37,520 bases of DNA, taken from contig JBBROD010000045.1 of the NCBI GenBank assembly GCA_038229715.1, forward strand, positions 1 through 37,520. Direction: 5' to 3'. The translations under genes were made by a program, and so were the position numbers. Under the pieces are notes generated by a model. It ran no database searches, was not told where the DNA came from, and saw only the letters and a list, made by a program, of their open reading frames with translations. This document shows positions 7,307 to 16,117 of this stretch, piece by piece; positions within the stretch are counted from its first letter, which is position 1; every line of letters starts with the position of its first letter. Source of the DNA: JANMES01 sp038229715 (lineage in GTDB: Bacteria > Planctomycetota > Phycisphaerae > Tepidisphaerales > Tepidisphaeraceae).

Positions 7307-8851
7307 TCACTTCGAGCGACTCCGCGGCCGGGTTGAATGGCTTGCGAGTACTTCGGCTAGCAGGTTTGAAAGATTCGTCACGACGTCGGTGTGGGCGTCT
7401 GCGATGTTTGCCTGCTGCCCGATGTCTTGGCTGAGGTCGTACAACTGGCAGCGCGGCGAGTTACCCAACTCAATGCCATTGTACATAACCGCCGAGCCTT
7501 CGTGCGGGGGGATGTAAGCCCAGTCGCCGGTTCGGACGATCGTGTTGCGTCCGCTTCCTTCGACGACGAGAAAGTCTCGCCCGTGCGTTGATCGTCCCAG
7601 CAGGGCATCGAGGACATTCTCGCTGTCGGGTGCTTCATCGTCGCCGAGCGGCCTGCTCAAGAGTGCTGCGAACGAGCCGTACAAATCCATCTGACACACG
7701 AGTGCGTCTGACTCGCACGGCCGCGCGACGCCGGGCCAACGAAGGAGGAATGGCACGCGCGTGCCGCCGTCGTAGGAACTGTATTTGCCGCCGCGAAGCG
7801 GTCCTGCGGGTTTGTGGTCGCCGGCAAGTTCGATGGAGTTGTCGTGGTACGCGTCGAAGAGAACGGGGCCGTTGTCGCTTGAGAAGATCACGATCGTATT
7901 GTCGCGCAACCCCAATTCGTCGAGCTTGTCGAGCACCTGTCCAACACACCAGTCGAGTTCGACGATCACGTCTCCGCGCGGGCCCATGTCGGTCGTGCCG
8001 ACAAACCGCGGCGCGGGGATGCGGGGCGCATGGGGCTCGTGGAAAGCGTAATACAGGAAGAACGGCTCGTCGCGATGTGAGTTGATGAAGGTCAGCGCCT
8101 TGTCGAGGAATACGTCGCACATCGTTTGATCGTCCCACACCGCGCTGCGGCCGCCGCGCATGTAGCCAAGACGCGGGATGCCGTTCACAATGCCGCCGTC
8201 GTGGCCCTTTAGCTTGACGAGTTCGGGATGCGTCCTGGGCGTGGGAACGCTTGGAAACGCCTTACTGCGATCGTAGGTCACTTCGAGCCGGTCATTCGGA
8301 TCCAGATTGTCAACGTGTCGGTTGTCGATGTACACGCACGGCGTCCGGTCATTCGTGGCGGCCATGATGTACGCGCTGTTGAAGCCGACGTCGTTGGGCG
8401 TGCCTTCCATCTGGTTTGAGTTCCAGTCGATTTCTCCCACGCCCAGTCCCAAATGCCACTTGCCGACAACGCCGGTCACGTACCCGGCGGAGTTAAGCAT
8501 CGCAGGCAGCGTCGGCGAGCCCGGCGGAATGAGAAGCGGTGCGTCTCCTCGCAGGATCGCGGCACGCGGGTTCCGCCACGGGTAGGAACCTGTCAGCAAG
8601 CTGTAGCGGGATGGCGTACACGTCGCGGCCGTTGCGTAGCCTTGGTGGAACTTAATGCCGTCACGTGCGAGGCGATCAATGTTGGGTGTCGCAACACGCA
8701 TTGCCCCATAGCATCCCAAGTCACCGAAACCGAGGTCGTCGGCGTATAGGATGAGGATGTTGGGCTTGTGCGATCGAGCAGCCATCGGCGATTCAAGCGG
8801 TTCGATGACGGGTGCGACTGAAACGGTGTCGGAAGTCAACGCCATAAACAT
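7307..8851 (-). CDS. Sulfatase (arylsulfatase family), no clear signal peptide
   Basis: From ATG 8851 the protein has 514 residues. The core begins KPNILILYADDLGFGDLGCYG. The formylglycine motif CTPSRYSLLTG has its Cys at residue 78, and GKWHLGLG and SDNGPV follow. These are the metal- and sulfate-binding signatures of type I sulfatases. The frame is open to a TTG at 8875; ATG 8845 and ATG 8785 (MAARSHKPN) are other possible starts. None gives a convincing signal peptide or ribosome site, so cytoplasmic location or a mis-set start are both possible. The C-terminus ends in a Ser/Arg-rich stretch. The gene sits between 52-bp direct repeats, which suggests it arrived or was duplicated as a segment. 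Confidence 0.9.
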   Translation of the reverse strand: MFMALTSDTVSVAPVIEPLESPMAARSHKPNILILYADDLGFGDLGCYGAMRVATPNIDRLARDGIKFHQGYATAATCTPSRYSLLTGSYPWRNPRAAILRGDAPLLIPPGSPTLPAMLNSAGYVTGVVGKWHLGLGVGEIDWNSNQMEGTPNDVGFNSAYIMAATNDRTPCVYIDNRHVDNLDPNDRLEVTYDRSKAFPSVPTPRTHPELVKLKGHDGGIVNGIPRLGYMRGGRSAVWDDQTMCDVFLDKALTFINSHRDEPFFLYYAFHEPHAPRIPAPRFVGTTDMGPRGDVIVELDWCVGQVLDKLDELGLRDNTIVIFSSDNGPVLFDAYHDNSIELAGDHKPAGPLRGGKYSSYDGGTRVPFLLRWPGVARPCESDALVCQMDLYGSFAALLSRPLGDDEAPDSENVLDALLGRSTHGRDFLVVEGSGRNTIVRTGDWAYIPPHEGSAVMYNGIELGNSPRCQLYDLSQDIGQQANIADAHTDVVTNLSNLLAEVLASHSTRPRSRSK

Positions 8852-8948
8852 AAGTCCGTCAAATAAACACTGCAATCACCGCCCGCCGCCGGTTTACTGA
8901 TCCGTGGACATGTCAGAAAATGCGCCGCCGCCAATGCTTTGCCTTTAA

Positions 8949-9000
8949 CGCGGCTCGCTACTCCCGTTTCTGCGTCTTGGCCATCTTCTCCGCAAGCTCC
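8949..9000. repeat. 52-bp direct repeat, right copy
   Basis: Partner of 6994-7045 (two mismatches). On the minus strand it again reads ELAEKMAKTQKRE-stop, the end of a lost gene. It lies between the start of the second sulfatase and the end of the PhyH gene. Confidence 0.85.
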
Positions 9001-9008
9001 GGCTAGTC

Positions 9009-9959
9009 TCAGCAGAGTCTCTCCTTGCCCTGCATCAATGAATTATCCCAGGCCGACAGGTGCAGATCCTTTGATCTCCAGTAGTACTTCAGTTTTTCGT
9101 TTTTCCACCCCGCGTAGATTTCCTCCCAGTCCGCCACGTTCATGTGCGGAACGAGCGACTTCTCCTCGATTTCATCGGTGGCCGATTGATATCGAAGATC
9201 AACCGAAACACGGATACGGTCCGGCCGATGGTTGGGCAGCGCCTTGTGCACCATGTGACTGGGGAAAGTGAGGATGTCGCCGCACTGATAATTGTCCTGC
9301 ACCCACGCATAGTCTTTGCCGCAAAGGATGGATTCCTTGCCGCCGGCGCCGGCGCTGTCAACGACATCGAGAACCGGCTCCCGATGCGAGCCGCGCAACA
9401 CGCTCAGGCCGCCCAGTTCCATCGGACAATCGCCCAGCGGAAACCAGAGCGTCCAGAAGTGGTGCGTCCCTTGGATGTAGATGTAATCCTGGTGCGGCGG
9501 AGTCGGCGTGAAACCCGGCGCGGGCAGCAGCACGCGGGCGATGTGCCGGGGGTGCGGCAGTACCGGCGAGCCGAAGAGCGTTTCATAAAGCGCGATGAGT
9601 TTCGGATGATGCGGCAGGGAGTGAAACAGCTCCAACGACTGAATATCCCGGTACGCCGCGCGCGTCACTCCGATCCGCCGGAGCGAACTATCGCCGGCAT
9701 CCGCGGCGGCGATGGCGACAAGATCGCCGATGGCGTCCATCGGATCCGTGCCCGCGCGCAGCCAGCCGTGCCGCCCGACGATGCCCATGATCTGCTGGCG
9801 TAATTCCAGAATCAGTTCGGCCGGCAAGACCTGCTTGAAAAACAGGAACCCGTCGGCGTCGGCCCGCGCCCGAAGCAAATCGGGGTTGGCCAGCAACGGA
9901 GTGGAATCAGAAAACCCGGTGACGACCTGCTGCGGCGGAGTCAAATTAGCGGTGCTCAT
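9009..9959 (-). CDS. Phytanoyl-CoA dioxygenase (PhyH) family protein
   Basis: The protein has 316 residues. The Fe(II)/2-oxoglutarate dioxygenase core shows the H-x-D pair in PTPPHQDYIYIQG, the wall WTLWFPLGDCPMELGGLSVL, and the distal His in FPSHMVHKALPNHRPDRIR with the downstream Arg that binds 2-oxoglutarate. The family hydroxylates small molecules using O2 and 2-oxoglutarate; the substrate is unknown. Such genes are often many per genome in this group. No strong ribosome site precedes ATG 9959. The stop lies just 9 bp from the right copy of the 52-bp repeat. Confidence 0.88.
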   Translation of the reverse strand: MSTANLTPPQQVVTGFSDSTPLLANPDLLRARADADGFLFFKQVLPAELILELRQQIMGIVGRHGWLRAGTDPMDAIGDLVAIAAADAGDSSLRRIGVTRAAYRDIQSLELFHSLPHHPKLIALYETLFGSPVLPHPRHIARVLLPAPGFTPTPPHQDYIYIQGTHHFWTLWFPLGDCPMELGGLSVLRGSHREPVLDVVDSAGAGGKESILCGKDYAWVQDNYQCGDILTFPSHMVHKALPNHRPDRIRVSVDLRYQSATDEIEEKSLVPHMNVADWEEIYAGWKNEKLKYYWRSKDLHLSAWDNSLMQGKERLC

Positions 9960-10057
9960 GGCACACTAGTTTCATACATCAATCGGCAAAAGTCACGAAA
10001 CCCGAACATTTAGTAGTCAGTCCGTTTGAAAAACTCGACCGTACCACGGGCCTACGG

Positions 10058-10201
10058 CTGCTGTGTCCAAACCCCGACGAACACACAAGCATCGTCATCC
10101 TGAGGTACTCCGAAGGATCTCGAATTTCGAGCGGCATTCGGCGTCCGAGATACTTCGGAGTACCTCAGCATGACGTGTTTTTGGGGGTTTGGACACAGCA
10201 G
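10058..10201. mobile_element. 144-bp MITE-like element with 18-bp perfect terminal inverted repeats
   Basis: CTGCTGTGTCCAAACCCC (10058-10075) is the exact reverse complement of GGGGTTTGGACACAGCAG (10184-10201). The element encodes nothing. Its centre is a full copy of the 82-93 bp palindrome family (10093-10175). It interrupts a family F repeat. It is probably a non-autonomous element moved by a transposase elsewhere. Confidence 0.65.
10093..10175. repeat. Palindromic repeat family A, copy 1
   Basis: The copy starts CGTCATCCTGAGGTACTCCG and ends as its near reverse complement CGGAGTACCTCAGCATGACG, with a central GAGCGGCATTCGG. It is one of five copies in the window, all intergenic. Confidence 0.85.
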
Positions 10202-10430
10202 CCTCTGGCCCGTGCTGGTAGCGCGCGAACTTTAAAAATGAACGTCTTGGGCTATTCCGAATCGCCCGCACGGGCCGGAGGCCGGTGGTACGGTTGAGTT
10301 TAAGGCGAACGCAATCGCCGGCATTTCAATCTGACTCACGCCCGGAATGCCAAAAAGGGTCACGACTAATCGAGTATCAGCGGTAATCCCTCGTGCATTC
10401 GATCTGTCTTGGGCTGTCGCGTGAAATATT

Positions 10431-10596
10431 CTATCGTTCCTTGATCCGCTCGATCTGAGCCCCCACCGCATTGAGCTTCCGCGCGATCTTTTCATACCCG
10501 CCGTTGGATGAGGTAATTGCTGTCGATTCGCGTAGTGCCTTTGGCGGCCAAGGCGGCGGAGGCTCGCAGGTCGCTGGCCATGATCGGGGCACCCTA
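10431..10596 (-). pseudogene. Remnant of the 3' end of a murA gene
   Basis: This stretch aligns with the last ~170 bp of the intact murA gene (13319-13494). Shared words include CCCCCACCGCATTGAGCTTC and GCAGGTCGCTGGCCATGATC. It carries small deletions and base changes that destroy the frame. No upstream murA sequence follows at 10597 onward. It is a decayed partial duplicate or the scar of a rearrangement. The gap around it (10300-10430, 10597-10670) holds nothing else recognised. Confidence 0.8.
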
Positions 10597-10670
10597 GATG
10601 TGCGTGGACATCCCGTTAGGAAGCGTGGCGCGCACTGGCGATATCAGTGCGCGGGACAACTAAAAATGAA

Positions 10671-10703
10671 ACAGGTCCGATGATAGGGAATCATCGGACC
10701 TGT
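10671..10703 (-). terminator. Rho-independent-type terminator of the prepilin-like gene
   Basis: ACAGGTCCGATGA and TCATCGGACCTGT form a perfect 13-bp stem with a 7-nt loop. Read leftward, the stem is followed by TTCATTTTTAG. It lies 40 bp past the stop of the leftward prepilin-like gene. Confidence 0.75.
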
Positions 10704-10742
10704 CCGGTTTTGAAGGAATGTTTGCAAGGCCGGAGATCAACC

Positions 10743-11624
10743 TTAATCGTTAAGTTGATTGACGTTCCACACATAAAGTTTGCTGAGCATTTGGGACGTC
10801 GAGCCATTGATCGGCGTTCCATTTCCCGAGCCGTTGATGGCGGCGAAAGGCAGGTCACGGCGCAGGACGCCTTCGACATGACCGTCGAGGAAGAGGATAT
10901 TGGTAATGCCCGAACGCAGCGGTTTTGTGGCGTCCGTCTGTCCGTGACGCGTCCCGTAAATTCGTTGATTGTTCAACTGGATGTTGAAGTCGACGCCATC
11001 GAACAACAGCACGGATTTCGAAGAAACACGGAACTCCGTGATCTTGTGAATCGGGTTGTGAATGGAAGTTGTAGCGGCATTGGTGAACGGCCGGGATTGC
11101 ATCGGCTGGACTTTGTTGGCCGGGCTGTTGAAGGTTCCGTTTGCACCGTAGCCGACGTACAGGATGCACGCCCCACCGGCACCGTTGCCAACTCCTTCGG
11201 TGTTGCTCATCAACCAGTTGGACTTGAAACGCCTAAACCCGTCGGCGAATTGGGTTATTTCAAGAGGCGCAGAAGGACAAACCAATACTGAATTCTTCGC
11301 CAGGCCAGCAGAGCCAACTCCTTGGTCCACAATATGCGGATTCGGCAGATACTTTGCGTTGACGAGGATGAACGGCCAATAGTCGTTCAAGTCGCCGTTA
11401 CAGGCGAACGTCGGGAGAATCATGTTTTTGTTGTCATTGGTGTACATCACGATGGCCAACCCGATCGAACGCAGGTTCGACATGCAGGCCACTTGTTCTG
11501 CTTGCCGACGAGCTGTTCGGAGTGCTGGAAGCAAGATCGCGATCAGAACCGCGATAATGCCAATGACGACAAGGAGTTCGACCAGCGTAAATCCTCGACG
11601 GCCAGTAGGTCTTCGATGAGACAT
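10743..11624 (-). CDS. Prepilin-type N-terminal cleavage/methylation protein (DUF1559-like)
   Basis: From ATG 11624 the protein has 293 residues. The N-terminus RRGFTLVELLVVIGIIAVLI is a classic type IV prepilin/pseudopilin motif with the Gly-Phe cleavage site and the Glu at +5, followed by one membrane helix. The C-terminus carries an H-x9-DG-like ending (ITNILFLDGHVEGVLRRDL), typical of the large planctomycete family of such proteins. The role is unknown; these are probably exported by a type II/IV-like system. GAGGAG sits about 9 nt before the ATG. A divergent XylR-type regulator begins 197 bp away, so the two may share a control region. A strong hairpin terminator follows. Confidence 0.9.
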   Translation of the reverse strand: MSHRRPTGRRGFTLVELLVVIGIIAVLIAILLPALRTARRQAEQVACMSNLRSIGLAIVMYTNDNKNMILPTFACNGDLNDYWPFILVNAKYLPNPHIVDQGVGSAGLAKNSVLVCPSAPLEITQFADGFRRFKSNWLMSNTEGVGNGAGGACILYVGYGANGTFNSPANKVQPMQSRPFTNAATTSIHNPIHKITEFRVSSKSVLLFDGVDFNIQLNNQRIYGTRHGQTDATKPLRSGITNILFLDGHVEGVLRRDLPFAAINGSGNGTPINGSTSQMLSKLYVWNVNQLND

Positions 11625-11821
11625 CGGCGAATACTCCTCTTGGAAAAAACCCCACCAAAATCGATTTGCCTTCGCTGGCGAGGCATTTGATAGCAACAAT
11701 CATGGTTGACCATCCCCCATCACGAGTTGACGAAAAGAGCATATCGTGGAGTAGAGTGAAAACGATCCCACTAAAGCGCAATCCAATTGCTAATAGCGCA
11801 AAATAGGTTAAATTTGGGCCC

Positions 11822-12976
11822 ATGCCACAGGCCGGTGAGTCGATCCGCGTTGCGTTGTGCGCCCCTCGAGACATGGATGCCGGATACATCTGTTTCACGG
11901 GAGTGCTGGCGTATCGGCACCGCGTACCGCACTGGCAGTTAGCTCGAAAGCTGAACAATCCGATCCACGCGTTTGAGGACATCGACCTGTCGCAAATCGA
12001 CGGGGTCATCGGCTTCATTCGCCGCCCCGAGTGGATTGAATCGCTTCAACGGGCAAGAGTGCCGACCGTCGAAGTGTCGTCGGCGATGGTAAACAATCCG
12101 CTCCCCTGCGTCGGGTCAGACGAAGAGGCGATCGGGCGAATGGGCGCGACACACATGCTCGAGCGGGGATTTTCGCAGTTCGCCTTCCTGGGCTACCAAG
12201 GCGCCTCGTTTTCAGTCCGGCGGTTCAACGGATACCAAGGGCTGATCAAGGAAGTCGCAGAATGCGAATGCTCGCGGCTGGACATCGAGCAGAACCGGCT
12301 TAACGAGAATCTCGGCCGGCTTGCGGAGTGGATCGGGAAGCTTCCCAAGCCCGTCGCGGTGATGACTGCGAACGACATTCTTGCGTATCAAGTCATCGAC
12401 ATCGCGATCAAGATGGGACGGCGCGTCCCGAAAGATCTGGCGGTGCTGGGGGTGGATAACGAGCGCTGGCAAACCCAGTTCGCAACCGTCCCAATCTCCA
12501 GCGTCGAACCGAATTGGCGCCAGATCGGGTTCCAGGCAGCAAAAATGCTCGACACGATCCTTTCCGGGCAAGCACCGGCCTCGCCGATCTGGATCCAGCC
12601 GATCGGCATTACGACGCGGCAGAGCACCGACATCACAGTTGCCCTTGATCCCGTGGTACGCCGCGCAATCGACTACATCAATGAACATTGCCCAGAAGGC
12701 CTGCATCCCAGCGACGTCGTACAAGCGCTAGACATTTCCCGGCGTGGTCTGGAATTGCACTTTAAGCGCGCTAACGGCCAAACAATACAGAGCGCGATTT
12801 TTCGTGCCCAAGTCGAGCGGGCTAAGAAACTACTCATGGAATCGGACAAGACGATGTACTACATCGCCGAACAATGCGGATTCGCCCGGCAGGATCGATT
12901 CTTCATCGTCTTCAAACGCTTCACCGGCACGACACCGGGTGAATACCGCAGACGTTTGAACATCCTGCACGACTGA
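11822..12976 (+). CDS. XylR-type transcription regulator (LacI-like sensor + AraC domain)
   Basis: The protein has 384 residues. Residues ~8-255 form a periplasmic-binding-protein/LacI-like sugar sensor without its own DNA-binding head: the IDGVIGFIRR strand, the ATHMLERGFSQFAFLG motif and LAVLGVDNERWQTQF. The linker IWIQPIGITTRQSTD lies near residue 265. Residues ~278-380 form an AraC domain ending MYYIAEQCGFARQDRFFIVF. The architecture is that of E. coli XylR and many Planctomycetota regulators. It likely senses a sugar and activates nearby genes, the divergent prepilin-like gene being the nearest candidate. Its linker shares 18 identical bases with the linker of the IS630 fusion regulator. 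Confidence 0.9.
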   Translation: MPQAGESIRVALCAPRDMDAGYICFTGVLAYRHRVPHWQLARKLNNPIHAFEDIDLSQIDGVIGFIRRPEWIESLQRARVPTVEVSSAMVNNPLPCVGSDEEAIGRMGATHMLERGFSQFAFLGYQGASFSVRRFNGYQGLIKEVAECECSRLDIEQNRLNENLGRLAEWIGKLPKPVAVMTANDILAYQVIDIAIKMGRRVPKDLAVLGVDNERWQTQFATVPISSVEPNWRQIGFQAAKMLDTILSGQAPASPIWIQPIGITTRQSTDITVALDPVVRRAIDYINEHCPEGLHPSDVVQALDISRRGLELHFKRANGQTIQSAIFRAQVERAKKLLMESDKTMYYIAEQCGFARQDRFFIVFKRFTGTTPGEYRRRLNILHD

Positions 12977-13015
12977 TGCGGATTTGATTTAATTCCTGCG
13001 CCACCCTTCGCAGAT

Positions 13016-13098
13016 CGTCATTCCGAGGTACTCCGAGGAATCTCGGGAAACGAGCGGTTTTCGCATGCCGAGATTCATCGGAGTACCTCGGAATGACG
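13016..13098. repeat. Palindromic repeat family A, copy 2
   Basis: The copy begins CGTCATTCCGAGGTACTCCG and ends CGGAGTACCTCGGAATGACG, with the family centre GAGCGG. It lies between the convergent regulator and murA genes and could act as a bidirectional terminator. Confidence 0.85.
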
Positions 13099-13318
13099 GT
13101 GCTGGGTGCGCCAGAATTAAAGAGCGTCCGACTAATGCCAACTTTGATTAGATCACGCCAACGGGAGAAAGGATTGAACCATTGACGATCGAATCAATCA
13201 TTCAATTTTTGCATTACAGCGTACTTGCACGATTCGGGTTCACGTCCGCCCTCATGGGTGCTGCGATCGTGCGCTCCGGAATGACTTGGGATCGGTATGA
13301 CAGAATTGCAGGAACGTA
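13099..13318. other. Intergenic sequence, nothing recognised
   Basis: The rest of the 342-bp gap between the XylR-type gene and murA. A short open frame from 13182 overlaps the murA 3' end antisense and shows no family features. Confidence 0.45.
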
Positions 13319-14623
13319 CTATCGCTCCTTAATACGTTCGATCTGGGCCCCCACCGCATTGAGCTTCTGCTCAATCTTTTCGTAACCTCGATCGATGTGA
13401 TACACGCGGTCGATCCGCGTCGTGCCCTTGGCGGCCAAGGCGGCTAATACCAAGGCGGCAGAGGCTCGCAGGTCGCTGGCCATGATCGGGGCGCCTTTCA
13501 GCTGGTTCACGCCGTGGATGATGGCCGTCGCGCCTTCCTTGCGGACGCTGGCGCCCATTCGATTGAGTTCGCCGACATGCAGGAAGCGGTCGGGGAAGAT
13601 GCGCTCGGTGATCACACTCATGCCGTCGGCCAGGCACAGCAGCGCCATCAGCTGCGCCTGCAGATCCGTCGGGAAGCCGGGGAACGGCTGCGTCGTCATC
13701 TCCACCGGATTCAACCGGCGAGAACTGCTGCAGTAAATCGTGCCGTTCTGTCGCTCGGTTTTTACGCCCACTTCGTCCAGGCGATCGACGACGGCGATCA
13801 GGTGATCGAGGTTGCAATTCTTCAGCTCGAGTTCGCCGTTGGTGATCGCAGCCGCGATCATGAACGTGCCGGTTTCGATGCGGTCGGGGATGATGCGGTG
13901 CTCGCAGCCGATGAGTTTGTCGACGCCTTCGATGCGAATCTCCGGCGTGCCGTGGCCTTTGATCTTCGCGCCCATCTTGATGAGCAGTTCGGCGCAGTCC
14001 ATCACCTCCGGCTCACAAGCAGCGCCGACGAGGACGGTTTCCCCCTCAGCGAGCGCGGCGGCGGACATGACGTTGATCGTGCCGAGCACCGTCGGCCCCT
14101 GCGCGCCGCCGAGATACATCCGGCAGCCCTTGAGGCGCCCGCGAACTTCGCCGATCACGTTGCCGTTTTCGATGCGGAATTCAGCGCCGAGCTTTTGCAG
14201 CCCGCGCACGTGCAGATCGACCGGCCGATCGCCGATCGCGCACCCGCCGGGCAGCGAGACGATCGCCCGCCCGCGTTTCCCGAGCAGCGGCCCGAGCACG
14301 CAGATGCTGGCGCGCATCGTCTTGACTATGTCGTAACGCGCTTCGCAGTTCTTCTCGTCGGTGACGGTGAGATCGAGCGGGCCGTTGAGGTTCGGGCCTT
14401 CGACGACGGACTTGGGCCCCTCGTGGCGGTAGACGTCGCAACCGAGTTCGCCGATGAGTTTGGTCATCGAGTCGATGTCGGAAAGGCGCGGCACGCCCAT
14501 GAGCGTGGTTTTGCCCTCGGCCATCAGGCACGCGGCCAGAATGGGGAGCGCGGAGTTTTTGGAACCGGAAATTTCGATCTTGCCCTTAAGGCGAGATCCG
14601 CCGTGAATGATGAAGGAATCCAT
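13319..14623 (-). CDS. murA: UDP-N-acetylglucosamine 1-carboxyvinyltransferase
   Basis: The protein has 434 residues, normal length for MurA. The enzyme transfers enolpyruvate from PEP to UDP-GlcNAc, the first committed step of peptidoglycan synthesis, in the cytoplasm. SGSKNSALP near residue 20 holds the conserved Lys22-Asn23. The active-site loop is SLPGGCAIGDRPVDLH with the catalytic Cys at 128, so this copy should be fosfomycin-sensitive in principle. FPTDLQAQ and the C-terminal GYEKIEQKL are also present. The start is ATG 14623. Its last ~170 bp are duplicated as a remnant near 10.5 kb. Intact murA supports a peptidoglycan wall in this organism. Confidence 0.97.
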   Translation of the reverse strand: MDSFIIHGGSRLKGKIEISGSKNSALPILAACLMAEGKTTLMGVPRLSDIDSMTKLIGELGCDVYRHEGPKSVVEGPNLNGPLDLTVTDEKNCEARYDIVKTMRASICVLGPLLGKRGRAIVSLPGGCAIGDRPVDLHVRGLQKLGAEFRIENGNVIGEVRGRLKGCRMYLGGAQGPTVLGTINVMSAAALAEGETVLVGAACEPEVMDCAELLIKMGAKIKGHGTPEIRIEGVDKLIGCEHRIIPDRIETGTFMIAAAITNGELELKNCNLDHLIAVVDRLDEVGVKTERQNGTIYCSSSRRLNPVEMTTQPFPGFPTDLQAQLMALLCLADGMSVITERIFPDRFLHVGELNRMGASVRKEGATAIIHGVNQLKGAPIMASDLRASAALVLAALAAKGTTRIDRVYHIDRGYEKIEQKLNAVGAQIERIKER

Positions 14624-14863
14624 CTAGCCCATCCTTGGGTCTCTGCGGGACCCGATAGCGCCGCTGCCTGAAAAAGCGGCATGCCTCGGTTCTTCGGCCA
14701 ATCCATTGGCCGGCGATCAATCTTTATTTAACGCCTGAGAAGCGTCGCTTTACCGGACGTGTGACCGCTTATTGAGCAGGTCCGATATCGGCCCGCAAGT
14801 GTGCTTTGATATGCGTCAAAATGCAAGCAGGTTCTGAGCGAAATGCGATTTATCGGACGCGAT

Positions 14864-16117
14864 TTATCGCGCAATTTTTGCCGGTTGCAGCCCAGCTTGG
14901 TCAATCAATTTCTGCAACTGCGGCGACGGAGTGCGCGCGTTTTCATCGTTCAACAACGCCCCGGCAAACCGGCCGAGCTTGGGAAGGTCCGCTGCGTCGG
15001 TGATCGTCTTCAGCAATGTTGACTGCGCCGGCGAAACCATTTCGATCCGCCCGACCATCACGCGAGTGATGTCGGCCGGTACGGAAACTTTCATCGGCAG
15101 GTTTTTTTCCACCCACTCTTTGGGGACGATGTAAAACAGACGCAGACCAGGGGATTTGAAGTATGACGCTTCCCACGTGTTGAGCATGGCCGCAGCTTCG
15201 TCGGGGAAGAGGCCGTTGTCGGTCAACGCGTCTATCATTGATTGACGCAACGCCTTCAGGTTTTCGGGGGAATGGCTCGAATTGTCGTCGAACCGCGGGG
15301 TGAAGATGTCTGACTGTTTCGGAGCCGGCTTCAACCCCCCGGAACCCGGGGAAATGGATTGAAACGCCACGCCGACCTTCGTTACATCGACGAACCATGC
15401 GGCCTTGAACAGTCCCTCGTCGAGGCGCAGATACGCCATTCCCCCGAAAAACGGCTCGATATGAATCGGTGAATTCACATGCGCGACCCCGCGATAAAAC
15501 AGAAACTTCTCGCTCTCCCCGTTCGCGGCGACAACGTTGGCGGCCTTCACTTCGCGCGGCGCCGTCCACACGCGCTCTGTTGTCTTCGGGCCTTCACCGG
15601 CTTGGCCGATCTTCAGTCCCTCCCATGACAGCGTGTGCGTCGTCGTCGCCAGCACGGGCACGTACGAGCCTTGCGCGAAATCCCGCGTAGTCACCGGCTG
15701 CGGGCCGGACACATTGGGGTAGAACTGCGAGAGATACCCGCCGTTGAACGTCACCGACAAATCCACCGCCATCGGCGGCAACGGTTTGCTACTGTCTCGG
15801 AGGTCGTAGAAATAGACCACCGGCGTTTCAAGTCGCATCGTGACGTCCGGGTGCGGGCCGAACGTGAATATGCCTTTCGTCTGCATTTGCAGGCGTCGCT
15901 GTGTTTCGGAGGGTTGGCCTTGCACAAGACTTGCGTCGAGCGCGTGAACAAACGCGGGCACGGGTTCGTCGTCAATGTTGATCCCGCCGATCGCTTCGCC
16001 GCGGGCGTTTTGCAGGGATGTGAACGTGCCCCACTCGTGGATGACCAGTTGCGGCTTATCCGCCCGGGCAAGGGAAGCCAATGTCATCGCCGTCATTAAA
16101 AACACGATTAAACGCAT
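14864..16117 (-). CDS. Secreted conserved protein of unknown function (HEWGTFTS family)
   Basis: From ATG 16117 the protein has 417 residues with a signal peptide (MRLIVFLMTAMTLASLARA). GGGAGGT lies just upstream of the ATG, which fixes this start even though the frame stays open to 16204. The mature protein begins with LVIHEWGTFTSLQ, a motif I recall from uncharacterised exported proteins in Planctomycetota and relatives. No catalytic site was recognised. The divergent neighbour is the cupin-AraC regulator, with a perfect 23-bp inverted repeat between them. Confidence 0.8.
   Translation of the reverse strand: MRLIVFLMTAMTLASLARADKPQLVIHEWGTFTSLQNARGEAIGGINIDDEPVPAFVHALDASLVQGQPSETQRRLQMQTKGIFTFGPHPDVTMRLETPVVYFYDLRDSSKPLPPMAVDLSVTFNGGYLSQFYPNVSGPQPVTTRDFAQGSYVPVLATTTHTLSWEGLKIGQAGEGPKTTERVWTAPREVKAANVVAANGESEKFLFYRGVAHVNSPIHIEPFFGGMAYLRLDEGLFKAAWFVDVTKVGVAFQSISPGSGGLKPAPKQSDIFTPRFDDNSSHSPENLKALRQSMIDALTDNGLFPDEAAAMLNTWEASYFKSPGLRLFYIVPKEWVEKNLPMKVSVPADITRVMVGRIEMVSPAQSTLLKTITDAADLPKLGRFAGALLNDENARTPSPQLQKLIDQAGLQPAKIAR

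Larger units (their letters stand above)
10024..10299. repeat. Palindromic repeat family F, copy split by an insertion
   Basis: The left part (10024-about 10053) and the right part (about 10202-10299) together match the intact element at 37245-37370, including CGTACCACGGGCCT at the left and GGTAGCGCGCGAAC at the right. The middle is occupied by another palindromic element (10058-10201). A CCT triplet on each side of the insert could be a short target duplication. Confidence 0.75.

Noticed and set aside
10232..10495. Short open frame sharing a peptide with one at 37155-37436
   Set aside because: The shared peptide is just the translation of family F repeats.
13182..13385. 67-codon frame before murA
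   Set aside because: It overlaps the murA 3' end antisense, lacks a ribosome site and has no recognisable motif.
13514..14671. Long plus-strand open frame of 385 codons opposite murA
   Set aside because: It is the antisense shadow of murA in GC-rich DNA; composition is Arg/Ala/Asp-rich with no family features.
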